In this document: positions 13,443 through 25,696 of the stretch, in pieces
Position numbering within the stretch: position 1 is the stretch's first letter
Layout: the number at the start of each line of letters is the position of its first letter
Source of the DNA: Zeus faber
Lineage: Eukaryota; Chordata; Actinopteri; Zeiformes; Zeidae
Length of the DNA stretch: 64,000 nt
Assembly (NCBI GenBank): GCA_960531495.1
Contig: OY482853.1
Location: 29,838,951 to 29,902,950 of the forward strand
Reading direction: 5' to 3'
Translations under genes and position numbers: made by a program
The notes under the pieces: model-generated
Told to the model about the DNA's origin: nothing
Databases searched by the model: none
The model's input: the letters and a program-made list of their open reading frames with translations, nothing else

Positions 13443-14061
13443 TGTCTTATATGGGTTTGTTGGACCAACCTGGATGAAGCCTAAACCTGCATTTTTGTAA
13501 ACCATCGTTTTAATCTTGGTTTTAGTTTTCACAGTAAACAGTCAAAGTAGATCAACTTTCATTCTGAACTCTGAACTCCGATTTTAAATTTCACTCTGGT
13601 AATTAATTTCAAACATGCGATAACTTGACTTCAATGGCGGCCTATTTTAGATGGACTTGGAAGAAATCGCCTCGACCCTAACCTCACAGTAAAATGGTCT
13701 GTTCTTTGGTAGTTGTTTTTCGGCGTCTCCATATTGCTCTCATGTGAGCGGGTTTCGTCTCTGCTCGTTGTCATGGAATTGAACTTTGCCTCGGGAGGAG
13801 ACGATGCCAGGGTTTTATAGAGATGGGACGCCGCTGTGTGAGATGATGAACATTAAATTATCACATAGCAATATGTGCGCAATCCGTCCACCCTCTGGGA
13901 AAAGACTATCTAAACACACACCTGTTGCCATATATATTAGGACTGATAGATTGATGGAATTCAAACGGACATCCCAATTGAACAGAAAGCTATTTTCAAA
14001 TCGCAAAGCCTGTGAAAGTGTGTGGTTTTTTTTTACGTTACAAAATCGAACTAATAGGGCT

Positions 14062-14826
14062 ATCCAGGGCCGGCTCTTCCTATAGGCAAGATAGGCGGCC
14101 ACCTAGTGCGCCATCCCGAGGGGGGAGGGAGAGGCATGGAGAGGGAGCGGGGCACATTTTGCACACCTGTCTCTCTGTCCAACGGCCCTGATGACGTGTG
14201 TGCCGGAACAGTGTGTTTTTATTTTATGTCTGCTAATGGAACCAAACAAGTGCGTATGCATGTGCAGCTGGCAGAACCCTGAACGCCTGTAGAGTCCGGA
14301 TGGAGCCTCTTCTCGATGCGTCTGTATTTTTTCTTTTTTACCTTTTTTAAATGTAATGAGCATAAAGCTGTCCCTGAGCACACAGAGTGGTGCTCTGTGT
14401 ATGTGGATAAATGTGCGCAACATTTTTTGAAAAAATAATAAATTTCTGCTGAAACACTGCATATTTTTGAATGTTCATTTTCAGAGTGGAACAATTACAA
14501 GGCTTGCAGTTACATCAATAAGCCAGTATTGTTCTGTGATTGAAGGTTTTTCTTTTTACAATTGAATAGTTCAATAAAGATATGTTATTCATATCAATTC
14601 ATCCAATTTCATCCAATTTCATCATAACACGGAGGCCTGGCCTACAGGAAAGAGCAGTTTATATGTTGACTGTATCCAATATTGTGTTGGTCATACTATA
14701 GAATGGTTTATTGCTTGTGTTTAGTGAATAATATAGAAGATGAGGAACTTGAAAAAAATAGTACACAAAACCACAATCTCAATATTGGTCTAAAAAAAAT
14801 TGCAATTAGATTATTTTCCCAAATCA

Positions 14827-14840
<14 letters not shown>
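14062..14840. repeat. Unnamed dispersed repeat, copy 2
   Basis: Direct copy of the repeat at 7,187-7,990. It has the same opening GGGCCGGCTCTTCCTATAG and the same closing AAATTGCAATTA region, with an extra block near 14,098-14,140 that the first copy lacks. No coding domain was identified. Confidence 0.75.

Positions 14841-14870
<30 letters not shown>
14830..14870. repeat. (TA)n microsatellite
   Basis: About twenty perfect TA units. Confidence 0.95.
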
Positions 14871-14877
<7 letters not shown>

Positions 14878-15548
14878 GACATTTTCTATAAATTCTAAAG
14901 CAGATATTACCTCATCTGGATGTTAGAGACATCTCATCTTTCGATCATAAATAGTAAAAAAAAAACAAGTATAACTAATTAATTTCAATGCAATACCACT
15001 GACCGACAATAAACAAGCTATACTGTATAAATATGCATATACATGTATAATTCCTTTTCATACCAGGCAAAGTCATCCAGGAGACGGGTGAGTGGTGGTT
15101 AGAGCAGCCAGACGTACCACGACACCCCCCCCCCCGCCCATCCGGTTTTGCTTTTTCCATCATTTAAATTTTTTTCTACATCAGGGGCCAGCGGTCGTTA
15201 CTGCCCTCCAGACTGCCTTTTATCATCTCTATAAATCTCTGCTGGCTCAGATGCCGACGTAATGAGGAAACCTGCAAGGCTGTCAGACCAACCCTCCCCA
15301 ACACACACACACTGAGAGAAGCCAAAAAAAAATGGGTTGCGGAGGGTGAGAGACAAAGAGAGAGAAGTACAAGAGAAAATTTAAAGGGTAGAAGGATAGG
15401 TCAGCTCTCAGACGCCTCAGCCACACGAACACACACGTTATTTTTGCTCTAGTCTGGGCGGGTGTTGACGCAGTGCTACAACACGGCAGCATTTTGGAAA
15501 TGGCTTTCCAAAATTGGCAGCAAATTAACACCATAGTCATAGGGAACA

Positions 15549-15560
15549 ATATATATATAT

Positions 15561-15620
<60 letters not shown>

Positions 15621-15626
15621 GTATAA
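15549..15626. repeat. (TA)n-(CA)n-(TA)n compound microsatellite
   Basis: TA units, a short ACAC block, then about twenty further TA units. Confidence 0.95.
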
Positions 15627-15756
15627 CAGAATCTACTTGTGACTTACAAACCCCATTTTTAAGAATAAGAACCCATCTTCATTCGGATATCACTTCAACC
15701 CTCCCCTGTTTCATCACAGTCCTGATTAATAGTCCTCTTAATATGATCACACCTAT

Positions 15757-15826
15757 ATACTTACATATACACACACACACAGTGTGTGTGTGTGTGTGTG
15801 TGTCTGTGTGTGTGTATATATATAAC
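15757..15826. repeat. Self-complementary (AC)n-(GT)n hairpin-forming repeat
   Basis: ATATACACACACACAC is followed directly by GTGTGTGTGTGT and ends in GTATATATATA, so the two arms are complementary over more than 20 bases. It could extrude as a cruciform. Confidence 0.85.
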
Positions 15827-16078
15827 TAGATCTTACAGTATTGTAAGAGCAACTCGTAATTGTTAATTTCACAATATTCTGGAGCTAACTTTTGGTGCAT
15901 TAAGATATTTAGACAATGAATATTTCAGAAACAATTATAAGTAATGCTGATATTATGATCAAGCTGGTAGAGGTGTTGGTTAGGATAGTCAATGCAGTTC
16001 AGAAAACTCTGCGCCTTAAAAATGTAATCACACTATATCACAATGTTGATATTATGACGATGTATCGCCCAGCCCTAC

Positions 16079-16218
<140 letters not shown>

Positions 16219-16383
16219 ACCAAAAGTCCCTGCAATTATATTATATTAATAACAGTAAATAAGAAAAATAACAAAGACCTTCAAGGCTTTGTGTGGAGAG
16301 TACACACTCATCCTCAGTACTAGGAACACATGAGTTTCCAGGAACTGCCCTTCCACAACAGCTGGCTCACACACCAGCCAGTG

Positions 16384-16384
<1 letters not shown>

Positions 16385-16414
<30 letters not shown>
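16385..16414. repeat. Poly-G homopolymer, 30 bases
   Basis: Thirty consecutive G residues. This can be real, or a sequencing or assembly artefact at an unresolved homopolymer. Confidence 0.9.
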
Positions 16415-16416
<2 letters not shown>

Positions 16417-16582
16417 TAACCTACATTTAGCAGACTAATGCTTGAACTCCATGACAGCACCGCTGCGGCATGGCATGGCGAGTGTGTGTACTGTATTTGT
16501 GTGTGTGCGCATGTGTGTTTGTGGATCGGGTGGCATTATTTGAGGAGTCACGTAGGTATGGAATATTTGTAAGTATATAAAT

Positions 16583-16650
16583 CACGTGTCTGTAAACAGA
16601 TAGATAGACAGACAGAGTAGATAAGAGTCGATAGAGAGATAGATAGACAG
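16583..16650. repeat. (GATA)/(GACA) degenerate array
   Basis: Short runs of AGATAGATAGACAGAC-type units. Confidence 0.75.
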
Positions 16651-17467
16651 CATTTCTACTTTCTCTAGCGACAGAGAGCGAACAAGAAAGAGAGAGTGCG
16701 GGCAGGGGGGGGCTCAGATCTCCGTTTGTGGCACCACCAACACGAATGCGCTGACAGCTGACGGATTTTTGGACCACCAACAAACCATGACAAAAAAAAA
16801 TAAAAAAATAAACCCTCGCCAGGTTACGTAAGGGGATAATCCTGTACACCACCACCATCACCACACTGACAGTTGACAGGGACTCCTCCAAACTATTTGA
16901 TGTGCACGGCGAAAGTTATGTGCATTATTATTTTGATTAGCGTGACATCTTGGGAGCAGACTATCATGCCCCCCTCTTTATGATACCTACAATAATTAAA
17001 TAAAATCTTCCCTTTCAACCATCCGGAGCCTCTACTGTACTGTATCTCAAAATGCGTGTCACTCGACAATCCCTTTTCTCCTTGACAGTTTCGCGACCCC
17101 TGATCCAGCATGCATGCACGCACACACGCAGTGTCCTCTACAACATAGGACAGAGCCTCTCCATCACTGGTTGAACCTATTATCCCTCTCTTCTCTCTCT
17201 CTCTGTTTCCACCCCCCAAATTAAACGCCGAATAACTCAGCTGAGAGAGACGTAGAGCAGGCAACGGAACGGAGGGAAAAGCCACTGAATTCCGGCAGGG
17301 GTAAATAAAATACCTCTTTAAGGGGCAACCGGTCAAGCCAAGACAATGGGCAAGGGAGAGACAGATGAGACAAACGGACAGGCCGATTTAATTACAGTAC
17401 TGCGCTGGAGGTTGTCAGTGTCGATATTGCCAAGGTAACGAGAACCGAAAAATGGAAGAATTTATGG

Positions 17468-17472
17468 TAGGC

Positions 17473-17513
<41 letters not shown>

Positions 17514-17575
17514 AGTGGACAGACAAGCAGACAAACAGGCGGACTAACAGACAGGCGGACAGGCTGTGGTGACAG
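17468..17575. repeat. (ACAG)n array
   Basis: About ten perfect CAGA units at 17,470-17,510, then degenerate GACAAACA and GCGGAC units. Confidence 0.9.
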
Positions 17576-17705
17576 AGAGGGCAGCGACGGGTTTGATGTC
17601 TCTATTCACATCCAGCAGTGACAGAGGGCAGCAGTGACCCGGTCACACTGAAAGCAGTCCAATTATTTCAATACATCCCACTGCAGAGGGGGCAGACACA
17701 GTGAC

Positions 17706-17736
<31 letters not shown>

Positions 17737-18248
17737 AAAGAAAGAGTGACGTGGAAAAGAAGAATTTGTGTGGAGGCGGGAGGGGGGCTGCTGGAACTAA
17801 CAAGTTCACAGCCCCTCCCTTTTCAAAAGATGGCCGCCGACGGGTTGATGGGATGGATTGGAGGAGTTGGGGGACCATGGTCTGGTCACCCAGGGAGGCT
17901 AAGATCAGTTGTTTCATTCATTAAAAAACGGGAAAAAAAGTTCCAAAAAACATTATGTTGTGTATATACAGTATATATATATATATATAATTTCTTCTTT
18001 AAAATGAGTGCACAGTGATGCTGCACATATAGGATACACCAAAAAAAAAAAAAAGAACAAACAATGAAACCCACTCAAACCTATTCACATTTTTTGTAGC
18101 CGAAACCACAACAAGCGACAGGATTATACGCGGAGGTGCAGCTGCGGTATGTGTGGTATGCGGGACAAAACAAATGGCTGGTCTTATCACACACGTTAGA
18201 CCGCCACTCGTCCTCGCACCTCGAACAGAAACTATACTGTACTGTATG

Positions 18249-18250
<2 letters not shown>
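17576..18250. other. Non-coding DNA with a short (GA)n block
   Basis: A GA tract lies at 17,708-17,736 and a short TA tract at about 17,970-17,990. No gene was recognised. Confidence 0.45.

Positions 18251-18252
<2 letters not shown>

Positions 18253-18305
<53 letters not shown>
18253..18305. repeat. (TA)n microsatellite
   Basis: About 26 TA units. Confidence 0.95.
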
Positions 18306-18307
<2 letters not shown>

Positions 18308-18339
18308 AAAACAATGAGTCATTGGATCAGGTTTTCCAC

Positions 18340-18470
18340 TGCTTTCAATTTGTCCATGTTGTTTTATATTGTAGTGCTCTACCTTTTATGTGTTTATGTT
18401 TAATGTGTTCTGTAACAATGCATGCTGCTTCCCTGGCCTGGTAAAATAAAGGTAAATTAAAAAAAAAAAG
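18340..18470 (+). mobile_element. LINE-like 3' end ending in AAATAAAGGTAAAT
   Basis: The segment ends 'cctggtaaaataaaggtaaattaaaa', a 3' terminus shared by many fish LINE copies, followed by a short poly-A. No coding part remains. Confidence 0.5.
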
Positions 18471-18871
18471 TTTAATAAATTGCTTCAAGGTTCCTCTCGT
18501 TTACACCTCAATTTCTCAAAGGTTATTTGAGAAAACCTACAAATATTTACAGGTGTAACACATTGAAGTAACATATCTATTTATGAATTTATTTTGTAAT
18601 TGAACTGGAAATATTTTAACAGCGTGTGTACATATATATTATACATATTATATTATATTATTACATTCAGCGGCCTAAACAAGTCGGCCCAATGGCCTGA
18701 CTTTATTTCTGCTGTCTCGTTGAGGTATTTTTGTGGACCACAGGTTCCAAAGGTGAGGAGAACCAAACTGACACCAGAGGACTGTGCCAGGGGCATGAAG
18801 GGGGGGCCTCATTATCACTTTTCCTCGACCCACAAAAGAAGAGGGAGTTGAGAAACCACAGGAGCACAGAG

Positions 18872-18956
18872 ATGTGTGTGTATGTGTGCGAGTGTGTGTG
18901 TCTGTGCGTGTGTGTCTGTGTGTGTGTGTGTGTGTGTTTGTGTGTGTGTTTGTGAG
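18872..18956. repeat. (TG)n degenerate microsatellite
   Basis: TG units interrupted by CGAG, TCTG and TTTG variants. Confidence 0.9.
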
Positions 18957-20053
18957 TATAGTGCACGAACAGAACATTTTTAGCTTTCCGACTTAACACA
19001 CAGCAAATTCTGTAGGTAAAGCTAACACTCCACTCAAAACTTTTCCAACAGCCCTGGAAAGAATAATAAACCTGTTATATGAAGGACTCGGAGGATTCAC
19101 CGCCACCACATTATCAGCAGCAACGCATGCTGAAAGCTAATGAGATAAGCCGCAGGACGAGGGAGAGAGACTGCCCGTGAGAGGTGAGGACCCTCTGGAC
19201 AGTCTTATGTTATCGCCGTGGAAATCGTAAACAATGCCTCCGCTTTGGACACGGCAACAGAGCAGAATTGCCAAAGAATAGTAAAAAAAAATGGAAAGGG
19301 AAATAAATGAATCTTTATTGACACTGACCGAGCCATTATGACTGGCGCTGCCCTGCGGTGCTTAAACACTAGCTACATTGGTTGATTCGAATTTTTGTTT
19401 CAATTGACACTGAAAAACACTGCTTTCTAATCTCCAAAAACATAACCCGCGTAAGTATTAAAAAATGTCTTCTGTTTGCCACACCTTCGGGAAAGTAAAA
19501 CGATGACCAAACAGACGGACAGACAGAGACAGAGAGAGGATAATGGAAAAACACAGTATGTTTTAGTGATTTCCCCCAAATCTTTACCGAGCGCCCCCTT
19601 CAATACACATGTTCGTACGCATATGTTTGGAATTATTCATCCCTGGCTGAAGGGGCGTCACCTGAATATTTTCTTAACCTTAATAGTTTTTTCGTCCACA
19701 TGGAAGAAACAAGCAAATACCTTAATTTTGATCTTGTGGGTCATAGGTGTTCCACAGCCACAAATCAAGCAGCTACACATAGTAATTACTATTGATTAAT
19801 CACAACGCTCAAGCTTGATAACAAGCTTATGCAATAGTATTTCTACGTATCGAGCAGTTTATCTTGGTCTGACTTGATGTCGTCCTGCCCATGAATCGTG
19901 AGCTTGGACCGCTCTTTCAGTTCATTTGACTCCTGCTACAGTCTACTGCAGGGTTTCCCAAGCTTTTTCCTGCCACGGCACATTTTTTAACAATGAAATA
20001 CTCCAACGTTACTATAAGACTATCCTGTGAACCACTAAGGGGCAGGACCAACT
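18957..20053. other. Unique non-coding DNA
   Basis: No gene recognised. A 'cagggtttcccaagctttttc' word at 19,951 resembles a hAT transposon terminus, but no partner end was found. Confidence 0.4.
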
Positions 20054-20433
20054 CATAGTGATGCAAGACTCAAAAACGATTTGGTCGTAGTGAAAAATCT
20101 TTTAAATGACTCGGGGGTCGAGAGCAAGTCCAACGCAAAACAGGGCCATGGCATTTGGCACAATCCATATTGAATGTGACTGATTTACTCTTTTCATTCC
20201 ATCGAAATAAGTATTTTTCGCAGTATTAAATTATACTTTTTTTGCAATACAGAGCCAAAGCGACTCCCCCAACTTTTGTTCATCGGAAGTCCCCCCTCGT
20301 TCACACTGGTGCATTACACCAACTGAATCAAACGAACCAAGGCTAAGAAAATCGATCTCTTTTTGATGTTCAGTTCCTGATGAATCATTCATAAAAAAAA
20401 GAGTCTTGGTTCTTCAAACCTTTCATCACTATG
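20054..20433. mobile_element. Non-autonomous inverted-repeat element (MITE-like)
   Basis: The segment begins CATAGTGATG and ends CATCACTATG, a perfect 10-base terminal inverted repeat enclosing 360 bp of non-coding sequence. Its right-hand inner region (CTTGGTTCTTCAAACCTTTCATCACT) resembles, in reverse, a stretch in intron 2 of both complete cluster genes (about 40,540 and 61,345: AGTGATGAAAGG...TTCGGTTCTTAGTGAATCAA). A family with several copies is therefore likely. No transposase is present. Confidence 0.55.
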
Positions 20434-20589
20434 TATAGTCACTAGTATAATCACTTTCAGACTGAAACTTCCTGATGAACGCAGAGCTGCTATTCTGGCT
20501 GGTACTGATGAATTGGATAAATTATTACAGCATCGCAATTTTCATCTTGCAAAAAGCTAATTTCCACAATTTATTTTTGGAAAAAACAC

Positions 20590-21562
20590 TGGTCTATGGC
20601 AGGGGTTCCCAACCAAAATGTTCGACGGGATGTGGTGGTGTTGGGGGGTGGGGGGTGGGGGGGGGATCAATCTGACCACGCAGCTGGACAATGGAATGGA
20701 TTTCAATTCCAGATTCAAAAAGTAGAGAGCCCCAACCATGTTTTTGCTTCACCCATGCACTGAAATCCAGTGGACTGGGTTGCTCCACGTGGTTGACTCA
20801 AAGTCCCGGAGTGGAATTTCACTTTCTGGAGATCAGTATCAACACCACGGCAAGGATGTCTCAATCACAACCGGAACCTCCTTTTCATCTTTCATTTCCG
20901 GTCAAAGCGGGTTCCTTTTCTGGGTAATAGATAAATCTGTTAAAGAATTTCCTTGTGCCATGTTACCAATAACAAACAAACAGCCTTTCAAAAAAATCTT
21001 TCAAAGTGGATCACTGATTGGGACTGTGACACTTGCCCCAGGTCTGGGCGAAATTGACATAGTTAAATATCACAGAATCTTTTGACCAACTAAATTTCGA
21101 TAATTTGACAATATTTTAAAGATGACAATTGGTGCTTTCATAACATTTATACACAAAAAATGTAGGCGTTAGTTACAACAGTCTACGAAGTTCAGAAGAC
21201 AGTATTTCTTTATTGTAATGCAGCCTTAAAGACAACATTTAACAATATAACACTATTATCATAACCAAAATCCCAAATAACACCTAGACAATGTATGTAT
21301 ATATCACCTAGCCCTGCATTCAGATACTGTATAATACAAATGGGAGGCTTTGGGGTACAGCGACCCTTTCCTACAACCTACAATATTTTTAATATTGACC
21401 TTGTCTGGTTTCAATGATTTTCAGGCAGTGACCGAGCAGTTTCTTCCAACGTTCTGAACAGAGACGCAACGTGTAAAAAGAAAAAAAGGGCCAAGAGTTT
21501 GTTTTTAGTCTGTTGAAGTGTAGTGTTTAAACGCAAAGGGGGAGGGGACGCACCTAGGGATA
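20590..21562. other. Unique non-coding DNA with a G-run
   Basis: A 'caggggttcccaacc' hAT-like word at 20,601 and a G-rich run at 20,640-20,665 are the only marks. The open frames here have no domain character. Confidence 0.4.
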
Positions 21563-22241
21563 GTGACTACAGATCCGATGGTATTATACCGACACCATCC
21601 CCCGCCCCTTCCTCCCTACCCCGCCCCCACGTCTCCATCCTCTAGCTCCCACCACCACCACCCCCCCTTTCACCCAGCCACTGACCTGCACGCAGCACAG
21701 CGGGGGGCACGGCGCAGCGCAGCCCCGGTCTCTCGCTCCTCTCTTCTCGTATTTCACAGCCCCAGCGCTCCGTTCACCGCCCACCACCACCTTAAGCAGC
21801 CTTTTGAAGTTAAGTCCCGCCGCTGTTTCTGTGGTCAATGCCAGGCGGAGAGGAGGAGGAGGAGGAGGAGGGTGGGGGGACGGGATGTTGGTAGTGGGTG
21901 GGTGAGTGTGAGGGACGGAGGAGAGGAGCAGCGTGGGGGTGGAGGACATCAGTCTCCCCAATTTCTTCTTTCCCTCCTCCTCCTCCTTCTTGTTCTTGTT
22001 CTTGTTCTTGTTGTTCTTCTTCTTCTTCGTCTTCTTCTTCTTCTTCTCCTTCTTTGTCTTCTTCTTCTTGAGTTTTTATTTCTTCTTCAAAATAAAACCA
22101 CCCCCACAGCGACAACAACAACTATACGGGCAAGGAAACGGGAACACTAACTGTGTCATAAGAACAGCCCGGCAAACTCTGAGGGAAAGAGAGAGAGATG
22201 ATTAAGAGCGAGCGAGAGCGGGGGAGAGAGAGAGAGGGAGA

Positions 22242-22286
<45 letters not shown>

Positions 22287-22620
22287 CGAGCGAGAGCAGA
22301 GCGGTAAAAGCCGCAAAAAAGTCTGCTCAGTCACCTCACCTCCCTGCTGTACAAATTTGAGAGGCTGGCTTTCAGGCTGCGAGGCGAAAACTCAACTGGG
22401 CATGCCCAACCCCGAGAGACGCACACATTTCACTTCCTCTCCGCTTCCTGGCTCCCCCCCCCCCCCCCACTCCCTCCCTCCCTCCTTCTCCCTCTCTCCT
22501 TCTCTCATCTTTCTCTGTCTCTGTCCATCCCCTCTTGCTTCGCAGGAACCAAGAATGCTCCTCTGGCCAAAGTCCGCTCCGTTTTAAGGAATACGCCCGG
22601 CTTTCAACTAATGGCAAACC
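21563..22620. other. GC-rich stretch with (CTT)n, (GGA)n and (GA)n tracts; possible promoter or 5' UTR
   Basis: This is the most GC- and CpG-rich part of the left half. It contains a GGAGGA block (21,848-21,872), a TTC/TTG block (21,965-22,080), a GA block (22,215-22,281) and a poly-C (22,456-22,469). Such composition is typical of fish CpG-rich promoters and first exons, but I see no convincing coding exon. The long overlapping frames on both strands are composition artefacts. Confidence 0.35.
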
Positions 22621-23395
22621 CCTTGCCCACATTGAGAGAAAAGACAGACAAACAGACAGACAGACAGACAAACAGACACACGGAACATCAACTGAAGCAG
22701 GCAAAACCGCCCTCGGCAGTGACAATCAGGGACAACAAGATCGCAGAGCGTATTGGAAGAAGAAAAAATAAAGACAAAGAATTTTTTAACATCCCCAAGG
22801 AATACCACCTTAAAACAGAAAAAGAAAAAAGATAGAAAAAATGCTCTACTTTCTTTTTCAAATAAAGTTACTTTCTGTTGAAAAATGCCCCGTGGCAGAT
22901 TTCCAATCACGCGCCGCCTGTTGATTACTTTAAGATCTGAGGCAGAGCTAAATTGAAAAACGGATCAGCCGCTTTGGGCATAAAAAAAAAAGAAAAAAGA
23001 AACAGACTTTAAATCCAAATTAAAGCCCTGATATTTGGGGATGCAGAATACATACACACAAAACAGCAATCTCCTCTACCTAGGTGAGCTAAAGACATAA
23101 TCTCTAAATCTGAGCTCCCCTGTTTATTGTCAGGGCAGACAGCCTCCCCTCATTACCTATCACACACACACACACGAGCTCTTGTATCTACGTATATCGT
23201 GGATGATATAGTGTTAGCTCGTCAGCTGGCACTGTCTTCGCTGACCCAGATTCTTTCCGGCAAACCGTCGGCACTGTATCGAAAAAAATACAGGCTATGG
23301 AATGAGGACAGTCCGTTCCGAAAGATAGAGAGAGAGAGAGAGAGCTTAAGCTGCAAGCCACGTATCCACACTGTAGACCTAAATGCACTGAATGC

Positions 23396-23396
<1 letters not shown>

Positions 23397-23443
<47 letters not shown>
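23397..23443. repeat. (CA)n microsatellite
   Basis: About 23 CA units. Confidence 0.95.
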
Positions 23444-23446
<3 letters not shown>

Positions 23447-25690
23447 TTAAAGAATATATATTTACCTACCTCCTCATGTTTGGGGCGAGCCGGTTGCATT
23501 CCGAAATGAGATGTGGCCCAGGGCAGCCCCATCCGCCCGACTGCTGTTGCGAGTGGGACGAGGAGCCAGGTGGAGTAGGGAGTAGGGTGTAGGGAGTAAG
23601 TGGGGGTTAGGTACCGGGGGTGCGATGGGTTGGGTACAAGGTCCAGACGGCTGCAGATTGACCCGCAGAGGTCAGAGGTCGTGGGAAAGAGTGGGTACAC
23701 AGGAGTCGAAGATGAGAGGTCAATGCCATGGCTGGGGAACAGCCAGCAGTCTCTGAGAAGAAGGGGAAAGTGAAAACGGTGAGGGATTTTTAGAGTTAGA
23801 AAACAGGGAATACACAACAACAACAACAAGGTAGATGAAACACAAAATGATGGTAGATTTCAAAATCAGTTTTTTGGCCATCTTCTCACTACAGACATGC
23901 AGAACCACAGTCCCCTTTAAGCTCATTAAGAGCCAGGCTGAAAGACCAGTGATCTCTTGGTTGAAATCATTCTGTGTCCACTGGCAGACAAGAATGTCCA
24001 TATCTCACAACACAATTTTCAGAGTTAAATTTTGTCAGCTTCATTTGGACAATTACATGCAGTGAATGCAGTGGAATTCATCAAACAGATATCGTGATGA
24101 AATATCGCTGATTTTACACAACTTCCAAACATCATTGTGGTCAAACTTCCTAACACCCAGTCCTGAGGACATGCTTTGCATCCGCTGTTTACACAATGCC
24201 TTAAAGTGCATATCCATGAGGGCCTCCCAGTTCCAGAATTCAACATAAAGCCGAAAGTACAGGTTTACACTTGTCTTCCCTTTAAACCAGTCACTTCCTG
24301 TTCTCCAAAGCATGCCGTCTTCTCCAGTTGACATATGTTTTTTCCTTGGTCACTTAGTAGTAGTTTTTTCATCCAAGGGTGCAGTTCTTTTTTGGGGAAT
24401 AGTTTATCTGGTATATCAAATTCATGGCACTGGATCACTGCATTTTTTGCCCGGAGGCGGACCCTGCCACCAAACAATGGAAACACCATATAGAGGAGGA
24501 GGCCAGGCATAACACTAACACACTGAATGACTGTTTTTAAGGAAAGTGCCAGTGAAATAAATATGGAATGATCATCCCAAATAACATGGGATTTTTTTTT
24601 TACAAAATAATCTTTCAGATTACCACTTTAACTATTGATCTTCCTTTTAAGGGTGAGCCGGGGGGAGGTTGCTTGTTCTAAAACATAGGGGTAAAAAGGA
24701 AAAACAAAGATTGAGCCCGCCCCGTCCTCCGACCAAGCCCATCTGAGGCTACAGCGGCACGGCCTATGTTCTGTTTAGTGCTTTGCTAACTCATTATCCT
24801 CCTCACCATGGCTCTCTTTTGGGACCCCTGACCTGGGCTATTGTCCAGTGGGGGTCTATCCCGACACGGGCCCGAGCGTCAGACAAAGCCTCATCCTTGA
24901 CACCAGCTCAGCTGTCCACGTGGCCTCAACCTGGGGAACAGCGGGCCGCAGCCCCCCACAACCCCACCGCAATCCAGGACGTAGGGGGTTGGGGGTTGCC
25001 CTCACCAGCCTCTAGACCTCAGTCGTCTGACTGCGTCTGTCTGTCCACCTGCTCCTGTGCAAACCACAAGGGGCGCGACTCGCAAGAGTTGTCTTTTCCT
25101 TCCCCTCTTTCTTTAAACGCCAAGGTCCAATGTCAAGTGTAGTGTTGTAGAATGATATGGCAGGGGCTGGGGGCAGTAATAAAGGGGGAGCCGCTGGGAA
25201 ATTGTTTATTTTCCCATCAATAAAACCAATAACGAGAGCAGATGTGAGTCTGTCATGTTTGAACTCACTCAGCAGAAGTGGTCCTTGTATTTGCAGAAAC
25301 AACCGCCACCTATTGATCAAAATCTCACATTTGGACAAAAGTTTAATGAATAAAAAAGGTTACCGGGAAAGGCAAAAGAGATAAAGAGTTGTTAATCAGC
25401 CTAATTTGAGGAATTTTCTATTCACTCTTAAATTAACTTGGCAATGAAACAAGCTCTTTCACAAACATCCACAGTCCACTTTCGGACCATGCCTGGTCAA
25501 GAAACTCCACCGTCCGGGACGAGAATAGAATCGGGGAAGATTGGATAAAGCAGGAGTTCAATGCACACTGGGACATGTATTGTCAGGTATTGATACAACA
25601 ATCAATTGATCTGCTGAGGTTATGGATCTTTTTTATTCTTCATCTGCGTGGCCATCAATGAACCAGGATATGTGATCAAAGCACTCAAGG
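23444..25690. other. Non-coding or unrecognised DNA
   Basis: On the - strand, between 24,510 and 24,025, several adjoining short frames have ordinary amino-acid composition (Trp, Phe and Cys present) and overlap as if one older reading frame had been broken. I could not name a family. It may be a decayed transposon gene. Confidence 0.3.
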
Positions 25691-25696
25691 TGTTAC

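Noticed and set aside
21563..22150. 195-codon + strand frame with poly-Leu and Arg stretches
   Set aside because: The (CTT)n and (GGA)n tracts create it; frames on the other strand are open over the same bases.
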